From: Nitrospirota bacterium
Lineage (GTDB): Bacteria > Nitrospirota > Nitrospiria > Nitrospirales > Nitrospiraceae
Direction: 5' to 3'
Assembly: GCA_016222925.1 (NCBI GenBank)
Contig: JACRQB010000130.1
Coordinates: 1-7,225, forward strand
Length of the DNA: 7,225 bases
A program made the translations under genes and the position numbers. Positions 1-6,400 of the stretch are shown here, in pieces. Below the pieces are notes generated by a model that was given only the letters and a program-made list of their open reading frames with translations, was not told the origin of the DNA and made no database searches. The number at the start of each line of letters is the position of its first letter. Position 1 is the stretch's first letter.

Positions 1-724
1 GGCAGGGTATCGGGTCTTGGCGCCCGATCTCCGGGGATATGGTAGTACCACACGACCCACGGGCATAGACGCCTACCGAATTGAATCCTTGATGGACGAT
101 GTCACCGGACTCCTCAATGCCGCGCCGGTTCAACGCGCCATTCTGGTCGGGCATGATTGGGGTGGAATCATCGCCTGGTACTATGCGATGCGGCACGCCG
201 ATCGCGTCGAAGCCTTGATCATTGTGAACGCGCCACACCCCGCCTGCTTTGAGCGGGAAGTGCGGCACTGGCGGCAATTGCACCGTTCTTGGTACATGGC
301 ATTTTTCCAAATGCCCTGGCTTCCGGAAACGGTATTGTCTGCCGGTCATGGCTATATGATCGGTGAGATTTTTCGGCGCATGGCCGAGCAGATGCCGGAT
401 GATCTCATTCAATTGTATCGACGGCAAGCCTGCGAGCCGGGAGCACTCACAGCCATGCTGAATTACTATCGCGCGGCCCTACGAGGCGGCGGGGCATTGC
501 GTCAGCGAAGGTTGGGCTATCCTACTATTCACGTCCCTACTCTGGTGATCTGGGGGGTGCAAGATCAGGCACTCGTTAGTCAGAATCTTGATGGGCTGCA
601 TGATTTCGTCGACGACCTGACGGTGGTGACGGACGCCGATGCCGGACATTTCCTGCATGAAGATAAGCCGGAGCAGGTCACGCGCGACATGTTGATGTGG
701 TGGCAGAATCACGAGCGGACCTGA
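1..724 (+). CDS. Alpha/beta hydrolase, soluble epoxide hydrolase type (5' end missing)
   Basis: Probable cytoplasmic hydrolase of the epoxide hydrolase / haloalkane dehalogenase branch of the alpha/beta-hydrolase fold. The reading frame is open from base 2. The residues before the TTG at 17 (AGYRV) join smoothly to LAPDLRGYG, a conserved family stretch, so the TTG is not the start; roughly 40 residues including the usual HGxP oxyanion motif lie upstream. Numbering from the TTG codon, the nucleophile elbow GHDWGG places the nucleophile Asp at 47. The cap region contains WYMAFFQMPWLPE with Tyr93, and NYY at 149-151, which can supply the two lid tyrosines that polarise an epoxide. The acid is probably Asp183 (WGVQD) and the base His211 (AGHF), completing an Asp-Asp-His triad. 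GHDWGG with lid tyrosines favours epoxide hydrolase over fluoroacetate dehalogenase, but the substrate cannot be read. It ends in TGA at 722-724, about 290 bases before the operon, and is probably a separate transcription unit. Confidence 0.9.
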   Translation, partial: AGYRVLAPDLRGYGSTTRPTGIDAYRIESLMDDVTGLLNAAPVQRAILVGHDWGGIIAWYYAMRHADRVEALIIVNAPHPACFEREVRHWRQLHRSWYMAFFQMPWLPETVLSAGHGYMIGEIFRRMAEQMPDDLIQLYRRQACEPGALTAMLNYYRAALRGGGALRQRRLGYPTIHVPTLVIWGVQDQALVSQNLDGLHDFVDDLTVVTDADAGHFLHEDKPEQVTRDMLMWWQNHERT

Positions 725-909
725 TTCATTGACGCAATAGCTGACCTTCCTCATCGAACCGCCATACACCTTCTCCTTCTGATGTGCGTCAACGCGCAAG
801 CCCCTTTCGACTGCGTGCCTCCTCATGATTTCACCGTTCTCCATGCGCCCAATTCCCGCCATGTATGGGCCGAGTGAAAGCCTCCTCAGTCTCCGTCACT
901 TCTCACTGC

Positions 910-954
910 TGTCTTATCCCGATGAAAGTAGCCAAGTTGTTGACCAATAAGACA
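910..954. repeat. Inverted repeat TGTCTTAT / ATAAGACA around the promoter
   Basis: TGTCTTAT at 910-917 is the exact reverse complement of ATAAGACA at 947-954, with 29 bases between. The right arm falls in the spacer of the candidate promoter and the left arm lies about 23 bases upstream of its -35 box, a layout compatible with an operator bound by a dimeric or looping regulator. An 8-bp match at this distance can arise by chance in a gap of this size, so the regulatory reading is tentative. Confidence 0.3.
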
Positions 955-967
955 AACGCGTTAGTAT
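940..967 (+). promoter_or_regulatory. Candidate sigma70-type promoter of the operon
   Basis: TTGACC at 940-945 (five of six consensus bases) is followed after 16 bases by TAGTAT at 962-967 (four of six). Transcription would start near 974. This leaves a leader of about 43 bases before the ATG at 1017 and argues against the in-frame ATG at 966, which would sit inside the -10 box. No experimental support; this is the best match in the gap. Confidence 0.45.
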
Positions 968-1000
968 GCAATTAATTCCTTCTACGTCATTCACAGTCCG

Positions 1001-1011
1001 AGGAGATGAGG
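1001..1011 (+). promoter_or_regulatory. Shine-Dalgarno stretch selecting the ATG at 1017
   Basis: AGGAGATGAGG ends five bases before ATG 1017 and offers two overlapping anti-SD matches (AGGAG and TGAGG). The alternative in-frame ATG at 966 has no comparable purine tract in front of it. This decides the start of the first operon gene. Confidence 0.6.
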
Positions 1012-1016
1012 CGCCC

Positions 1017-1451
1017 ATGAGAGAAGCGACGACAGCCACGGCGTCGCCTGTCGACACAGGATCCGATCGACGAACCAGAGTCCTCCTTGCGGTAGCCTGC
1101 GTGATGCTGGCAGGCCTGATCTATGCCGTGGTGGTACGGGACGAAGCCGTTCCTTGTCCAAACGAACTGATCGGCGCATGGGAAACATCGGCGAAAGGAT
1201 ACGAAGACGGCATGTTGGTATTTACCAAGACCGGCGTGGCCTTCAGCGTCGGAGCCGAACACGTGGATGCGCAAGCCGTTCGTCGACTGGAGGTGGTTCC
1301 CGATGGATCTCGTACGTTGTACACGGTGATCTACGGCGACTCGAGACGCGACGAGCAAACCTTATCGTTCTACTACCACACGAAGGAACAGACCCTCACC
1401 TTCAAGAACCAGTCGCATCTCGTCTGGACTAGAAAAGCGATGCAATCATGA
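1017..1451 (+). CDS. Small single-pass membrane protein with an extracytoplasmic domain, function unknown
   Basis: A 144-residue protein. Residues 1-21 are hydrophilic and positively charged just before the membrane (SDRRTR), and residues 22-40 form one hydrophobic helix (RVLLAVACVMLAGLIYAVVV region). The remaining hundred residues are therefore probably outside the cytoplasm, anchored by the uncleaved helix. The soluble part begins CPNELIGAWETS and ends in alternating beta-like strands (LSFYYHT, LTFKNQSHLVWTRK), suggesting a small beta-rich or lipocalin-like fold; that is a guess from pattern, not a family assignment. Its wording recalls small unnamed proteins encoded next to GspG-like prepilins in Nitrospirota, from memory only. 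The ATG at 1017 is preferred over 966 because of the SD and because 966 overlaps the putative -10 box. The stop TGA (1449-1451) overlaps an ATG at 1448 in an ATGA arrangement, which points to translational coupling with the next gene. Confidence 0.8.
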   Translation: MREATTATASPVDTGSDRRTRVLLAVACVMLAGLIYAVVVRDEAVPCPNELIGAWETSAKGYEDGMLVFTKTGVAFSVGAEHVDAQAVRRLEVVPDGSRTLYTVIYGDSRRDEQTLSFYYHTKEQTLTFKNQSHLVWTRKAMQS

Positions 1452-1496
1452 AGGGAGTGTTTCAGCGCAGCAGAAATTGCGACGCAGTTTCTCGAG

Positions 1497-1967
1497 TTGA
1501 ATGGTCGGATTTGGCCCTGGTTGATCATCACGTTTCTCGTGTTGCTCCTCCATTCCATGTACTTCATGCATCGCATTGCCGGCCCGCTCTATCGTTTTAC
1601 GGCACTCTTTCGGTCGATCGGAACCGGTCAATTGCATCAGCGGGTACACTTGCGGAAGCACGACTACTTGCATCGGGAGGCACAGGCCTTTAACAGCATG
1701 CTGGATCATTTCGAGAACAAGATACAGGCCATCAACCTGCAGTCTGCACTCGTGATACAAGCCTACGAAGCCGTCGTGCGGGGGATTCAGGAGCAGGCTT
1801 CCGACCAGATCGCTCCTGCTCTTCAGATGCTCGATGAGGAGATGAGACGGTTCAAGACTTGTCTGGAAGAATATGAGCTGCAGACACAACCACAGCACAA
1901 CCAACGGCGGTTCGAATGTACCGAGTCGAGTGATTCGAAATCCTTGAGCACTGGCGAGGCTGCGTAA
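1497..1967 (+). CDS. Short HAMP-domain membrane protein, N-terminus apparently truncated or frameshifted
   Basis: As called, this is 156 residues from a TTG at 1497. Residues 5-24 are a transmembrane helix, followed by a HAMP-like segment (HRIAGPLYRF at 25-34, KHDYLHREAQAFNSM at 54-68) and a helical tail rich in Glu and Gln. There is no methyl-accepting, kinase or cyclase output domain. The start is doubtful. In the same frame the codons from 1461 to 1496 read FSAAEIATQFLE, and together with LNGRIWPW they align with QERAVVANDLLSLHTRFWPW of the next gene, so real coding sequence exists before the TTG. TTG 1497 also has no SD. The expected ATGA-coupled start at 1448 lies in another frame and enters this one only with a shift near 1452-1465. 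The first transmembrane helix seen in the paralogue is absent. Either a deletion removed it and broke the frame, or there is a sequencing error. The product would sit in the inner membrane if it is made. Confidence 0.7.
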   Translation: MNGRIWPWLIITFLVLLLHSMYFMHRIAGPLYRFTALFRSIGTGQLHQRVHLRKHDYLHREAQAFNSMLDHFENKIQAINLQSALVIQAYEAVVRGIQEQASDQIAPALQMLDEEMRRFKTCLEEYELQTQPQHNQRRFECTESSDSKSLSTGEAA

Positions 1968-1969
1968 TC

Positions 1970-2713
1970 ATGGGAGAACCACTTCGAGCGACAAGCCCAT
2001 CCAACCAACATGCCGACACTCCAGCCGACAGCAACGTTTCCAAGGATTTCCCCGGCCCACGTCCGGCACTGGTGTCAGTACCATCGCAAGACGCGCGAGC
2101 GAAGCCGAGCGGCGGTCGCACGCACAAACGCCGATTGATTGGCTTCGTGCATCCGCTCCAAGCGCGCGTCCTGAGCCACGTGATTGCGTATTCGCTGATT
2201 GTGTTCGTGCTATTGGCCATCCCGGTTTTCAAACCACTCATGCAGTCGCTCGACAATCCAGCCCTCTCCTGGCAAGAGCGCGCCGTGGTGGCCAACGATT
2301 TGCTCAGTCTGCACACCAGATTCTGGCCCTGGGCGCTCGGCGCGAGCATCGTGATCCTGATCCATTGCATTCATTCCTTGCTGCTCATGCAACGTGTCGC
2401 CGGCCCCCTCTATCGTCTCACGCGGGTATTTCCCCAAATCGGTGACGGGAACTTATGTATTCGGGCCACGTTTCGAGAAGGTGACTACCTCGTTCCGGAA
2501 GCCGATCTCGTGAATCAGATGACCGCCCAACTGCAAACGAAGATCAACACGCTGAAACATGCGCAGGTCCTGCTGGCGCTCGACAACGCGCGATTCAAAG
2601 AAGTGGCCGTCATGAAGAACGATCCAGCCTTGATAGCTCTGGCCAAGCAGATGGAGCAGAACCTGGCCGGACTGAAGACCTCCCTCGATACATTTAAAAC
2701 CTACAGCGGGTAG
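1970..2713 (+). CDS. HAMP-domain membrane protein without output domain
   Basis: A 247-residue protein starting at an ATG two bases after the preceding stop, with a weak SD (CGAGG at 1955-1959). Residues 1-60 are a polar, Pro/Ser-rich and probably disordered cytoplasmic stretch ending in basic residues (HKRR). Residues 67-87 form transmembrane helix 1, 88-117 a short extracytoplasmic loop, and 118-140 transmembrane helix 2. A HAMP-like segment follows: the first helix begins QRVAGPLYRL, and the second contains EGDYLVPEADLVNQM around 175-190. The protein then ends in about 55 residues of helix. It is paralogous to the preceding gene across TM2, HAMP and the start of the tail. A HAMP segment normally transmits motion from a membrane sensor to an output domain, yet none is fused here, so partner proteins such as the downstream hybrid kinase or the pseudopilin are plausible; that is inference. 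Confidence 0.82.
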   Translation: MGEPLRATSPSNQHADTPADSNVSKDFPGPRPALVSVPSQDARAKPSGGRTHKRRLIGFVHPLQARVLSHVIAYSLIVFVLLAIPVFKPLMQSLDNPALSWQERAVVANDLLSLHTRFWPWALGASIVILIHCIHSLLLMQRVAGPLYRLTRVFPQIGDGNLCIRATFREGDYLVPEADLVNQMTAQLQTKINTLKHAQVLLALDNARFKEVAVMKNDPALIALAKQMEQNLAGLKTSLDTFKTYSG

Positions 2714-2722
2714 ACGATCAGG

Positions 2723-3487
2723 ATGGGAAACGAGACCGTGTGTGTCATACGAAAGCGCCCATCTTGGGCGACGCCAACGTCATGGTCTGCGCTCAAGCAG
2801 GCGGAAGGCTTCACCCTCATTGAACTCATACTTGCCGTCACGATCGTTGGGGTGCTGGCTTCCCTTGCCGTTCCTAACTATCTCGACTTTGTCGAAAAAG
2901 CCCGTGTGGCCAAGACCATCTCGGAACTCCACGGCCTCACAAAAGAAATCAAAGGATATACGCTTGGCGCCGCACAGTATCCCAATTCACTCGCGGACAT
3001 CGGGACCATTAATGACATTGGAAGTTTGGCCGGACTGAAATTACGTAAGAAGCACAGTCCTCAAGTTATTCCTGCCGCCGACTCCCCCTTCACACGTAGT
3101 GATGGGCATATTTCTCTCGCCGTTGATAAGGGGGACTATCAAGATCTTCTCCATTTTGTTCAAGGGGCCGGTGGGGGCAATGGAGGCGGGGGTGGAAACG
3201 GCGGGGGGAATGGAAGTGGGGGCGGCAATGGTGGTGGCCCACCTTGTGGCGGTGTCGGAGGAGCACGGAAGGACCGGTTCCTCGTCCCAATCAACTCGGA
3301 CTTTGATATCTACAGCATGGGAAAGGATAAAGACACCGTTGCCCCGCTGAATCCACCCAAGAGCCATGATGATGTCATTCGCGCGAGTGACAAAGACACC
3401 GTTGCCCCGCTGAATCCACCCAAGAGCCATGATGATGTCATTCGCGCGAGTGACGGCGGATTTTACGGTTTAGCCAAAACCTTCTGA
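2723..3487 (+). CDS. GspG-like type IV prepilin / pseudopilin with Gly-rich block and C-terminal duplication
   Basis: A 254-residue prepilin. A long basic leader (1-29) ends in AEG and is followed by FTLIELILAVTIVGVLASL, the classic cleavage and methylation site: cleavage is expected after Gly29, Phe30 becomes the first mature residue, and Glu34 is the conserved Glu+5. The hydrophobic helix spans about 30-52 and continues into the amphipathic stalk (NYLDFVEKARVAKTISELHGL). The C-terminal part (RKDRFLVPINSDFDIYSMGKD) resembles the end of GspG-like pseudopilins, whose related loop binds calcium. Three features are odd. The protein is much longer than the roughly 150 residues usual for GspG, residues 148-180 are almost all Gly and Asn, and residues 203-223 are exactly repeated at 224-244. 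The DPWGxPY motif typical of GspG is not seen. The ATG at 2723 has AGG directly against it; GTG 2738, with GGATGGGA upstream, is an alternative giving a 24-residue leader. It begins nine bases after the HAMP gene and ends three bases before the kinase gene. Confidence 0.88.
   Translation: MGNETVCVIRKRPSWATPTSWSALKQAEGFTLIELILAVTIVGVLASLAVPNYLDFVEKARVAKTISELHGLTKEIKGYTLGAAQYPNSLADIGTINDIGSLAGLKLRKKHSPQVIPAADSPFTRSDGHISLAVDKGDYQDLLHFVQGAGGGNGGGGGNGGGNGSGGGNGGGPPCGGVGGARKDRFLVPINSDFDIYSMGKDKDTVAPLNPPKSHDDVIRASDKDTVAPLNPPKSHDDVIRASDGGFYGLAKTF
3164..3262 (+). repeat. Gly/Asn-rich coding block built on a degenerate 15-bp repeat
   Basis: Within the prepilin gene, G runs of five or six begin at 3173, 3188, 3203 and 3218, exactly 15 bases (five codons) apart. 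The encoded units are of the type GGGNG with Ser or Asn substitutions, and the block closes with PPCGGVGGA, which contains the only cysteine of the mature protein (Cys175). The 15-base period keeps the frame if copy number changes. The four G runs on the + strand could also form a long-looped G-quadruplex. Confidence 0.85.
3329..3454 (+). repeat. Perfect 63-bp tandem duplication inside the prepilin gene
   Basis: Bases 3329-3391 and 3392-3454 are identical. Each copy encodes 21 residues starting KDTVAPLNPP and ending DDVIRASD, so the frame is kept and the protein gains one extra copy (residues 203-223 and 224-244). The repeated segment follows SMGKD and corresponds to the C-terminal loop that in GspG-type pseudopilins helps bind calcium. 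The complete identity, third codon positions included, indicates a recent event, or else an assembly artefact. Confidence 0.97.
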
Positions 3488-3490
3488 CGT

Positions 3491-6400
3491 ATGGAGCCCA
3501 TGCAGGCGACCTTCTCCCACTCCCTCTTCCACAGCCGTATCGCGCGTCGGATTCTTGGACTGTTCGTGCTCTGCGCCCTCGTGCCGACCTCCATTCTCGG
3601 ATGGGTTTCGTATCGCCAAGTGACGGAACAACTGATTGTCCAATCATCGGCCAGGCTGAAACAGGAGAGCAAATCCCAAGGAATGGTGCTGTATAGCCAT
3701 CTTCTGACGTTGACGGCCGATCTGGATCGGATCGCTTCCGAATTGCCGAAGGATGGAATCGTTCTTAAAGACATGACCATCACGGCCTCGGTGAAAGAAT
3801 TGGGGCGGCGATTTCAACAGATTCATCTTCTAGCGGCGGGTGGTTCCGGCCGCCGTGGGCTCACCCAGGCGCAGATCGCACATCTTCAGGAAGGGAAGTC
3901 CTTGTTGGAGATTGATCCTTTGCCGGACCACCTCCCTCAGCTCACCCTTACTCGCAGCGTCAACCCAGAGCGATGGGAAGCTGGGCTTCTCTCCGCTCAT
4001 ATCGATGCAACATCATTGTGGAGCACCCAGGTCAAAGAAATCCTCCCAGGTGATACGGATCTCATCGTTGAAGACGGTCAGCGACACATCCTGTACTCGA
4101 CCTTTCCCCAACAGGTTACGCTTCCTGATCTTCGCAGACATGGCATCACAGCGCCGATGGGAGAAGGAGTTCTGTGGCGGTTCGGTAAGCAAGAGTATGT
4201 CGCAGGGGCTTGGACCATGCCGCTCCGGCACACCTTTCTGATTGAACCGTGGGTCATTGTACTGAACCAAACCCGGGAATCGGCGTTGGCTCCTGTCGAG
4301 CAGTTCCGCCACACATTCATCCTCGTGATCGCATCCGCCTTGAGTGGGGTCGTCCTGCTCAGCCTGTCGCAAATCCGTCGCAGTCTCCGACCGGTCGCAC
4401 TCTTGCAGGAAGGCACTGCTCGGCTCGCGGGTGGCGATTTCACGACTCGCGTCACCGTGAATAGCAACGATGAATTCTACGATCTCGCAGGCTCATTCAA
4501 TAGTATGACCGGAAAGCTCAGCCAACAGTTTCACATGTTAGAGACCATTTCGGCGATCAGCCAAGCGATTCTTTCAAGCCATGAACCAGCGGCCATGATC
4601 AAGATCGTCCTGTCACGCATTACGGACACGATCACGTGCGACGCCGTGGGGATGACCTTGGTCGATCCTGAAGAGGAAGGCTCCGCCGTACTATGGGTGC
4701 GTGTCATTGACGGTCAATCAGATCATGAGTCGCAGGCCCATCCGTGCCAGTTTTCCGACGACCATCTCGCCGCCATGAAGGCCCACCCCACCTACCTCAT
4801 TGCCGCGACCTCTACTCTGCCGTCGTATCTGACGCCGATGCTGAAGCCGGACCTTTCCCTCTTTGTCACGTTTCCGATCATCGTGAACGAGATCGTGGGC
4901 GGCGCGCTGGTGCTGGCGTATCGCCAGAGACACAAGCCACCGGCCGACAATCTGGCCCATGCCCGTCGCCTGGCCGACCAGGTGGCCGTGGCTTTGGCCA
5001 AGAACCAAGCGATCCAAGCGCAGGTGCAGGCGCAGATCGAATTGATTGGGGCCGTCGACGACAAGCATCAGGCAGAGGAACGTGCGACGATTCTCCAATC
5101 TGCAAATCAGTCGTTGGAAACGAAAGAGGAGCGCCTGCGACATCAACAGAGCGCCATATTGGCGTTAGTCCAGGACCGCACGGTGTTTGAGGGGTCTCTC
5201 CCGATCACGGCTAAACAGCTGACCACCCTCGCTGCTCAGGCTTTGATCGTTGATCGAGTGAGCGTGTGGATTTTGGAAGCTCACACGCAGTCCCTGTACT
5301 GCCTCGATGCGTACGATCGACTGGCCAATAAGCATGCCTTTGGCGGAAAGCTGGTCTGCGCACAGTATCCCATCTATTTTGAAGCACTGAGCCGCGGACC
5401 CCTTCTCGCTGCATCACAGGCGCAGCAAGATCTGAATTTTCGAGAACTGGTCACTGGAATTCTCGCACCTCAGCAAATCGGTGCCCGAATCGACGCGCCG
5501 TTTCAGACCCAGGGCAAGTTGACAGGCGTCATCACCATAGAACATGTCGGCTCGTCTCGAGACTGGGCACCGGATGAACAGCAATTCGCGCAGGCCTTGG
5601 CGAACTTCATGACGCTCGTGTTGGAAGCTGCGCGGCGGCGTGAGTCTGAGGAAGCCCTCGCCCTTGCCAAGATCGCGGCGGAAGATGCGACCAAGGCCAA
5701 GGCGGAGTTTCTGGCGAATATGAGCCATGAAATCAGGACGCCGATGAACGGTGTCATTGGCATGACTGACATTCTCGCCCGCACTCCCCTATCCGACACG
5801 CAACGACATTATGTGGAAACGATTCACAACTCCGGCGACACGCTCTTAACACTGATCAACGACATTCTCGACTTTTCGAAGATCGAAGCCGGCAAACTGA
5901 ACATCCAGTCGGTGCCGATTGATCTTAGAGATATCGTCGAGCGAACCGTTGAGCAGTTAGCCGAGCGCGCACAGCGCAAACACCTTAACCTGTCGGTGGA
6001 GTACGATCCAACTCTCCCAAGCGCAGTGATGGGCGATCCGATCCGAATCCGACAAATCCTCACCAATTTATTGAGCAATGCCGTCAAATTCACCCAAGTC
6101 GGCGACGTGAGTGTGACCGTGGCACTCGATCCGTCCCTTTCCGGTGAGGGGACTCCACGTAAGATCAGACTAGCCGTCACGGACACAGGATCCGGTATCA
6201 GTGCCGAGGGCCGGGCGAAACTCTTTCAATCTTTTTCCCAAGTGGACGGTTCTTCCACCAGAGTCCATGGAGGCACCGGCCTGGGACTCAGCATCTGTAA
6301 ACAGCTGAGTGAACTCATGGGGGGAGCGATCGGAGTCGAGAGTGTCCTCGGGCAAGGCAGCACGTTCTGGGTCGTCCTCCCATTTCCGCTTCAAGCTGGA

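Larger units (their letters stand above)
725..1016. other. Intergenic region
   Basis: This 292-base gap separates the hydrolase from the five-gene operon. It holds a candidate promoter at 940-967, an inverted repeat around it at 910-954, and a Shine-Dalgarno stretch at 1001-1011. A second 8-bp inverted pair (TTGACGCA at 729-736 and TGCGTCAA at 785-792) is separated by 48 bases and is probably chance. I see no convincing rho-independent terminator for the hydrolase (no GC-rich stem followed by a T tract), and no tRNA or other structured RNA. The minus-strand open frame that overlaps here continues antisense into the hydrolase and looks like a shadow. Confidence 0.6.

Noticed and set aside
729..792. 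8-bp inverted pair TTGACGCA / TGCGTCAA after the hydrolase stop
   Set aside because: The 48-base loop is too long for a terminator, there is no T tract, and a match of this length can occur by chance.
479..862. Minus-strand open frame of 127 codons across the hydrolase end and the gap
   Set aside because: More than half is antisense to well-supported hydrolase sequence, with no recognisable domain and no clear ribosome binding site.
847..870. GCCCA / TGGGC hairpin as a terminator
   Set aside because: Five base pairs with a 14-base loop and no U tract; not a credible intrinsic terminator.
1448..1693. 81-codon frame starting at the ATGA-coupled ATG
   Set aside because: Only the start is attractive. 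The rest overlaps the HAMP frame, whose domain similarity is clear, and the translated peptide has no membrane helix or family resemblance. It is treated as evidence for a damaged start, not as a gene.
3041..3430. Minus-strand open frame of 129 codons with an internal peptide repeat
   Set aside because: It is antisense to the prepilin; its peptide repeat is simply the 63-bp duplication read backwards.
4718..5146. Open frames on both strands inside the kinase gene (also around 4744-5190)
   Set aside because: They overlap the continuous kinase frame, which has ordered, recognisable domains; these are out-of-frame shadows.
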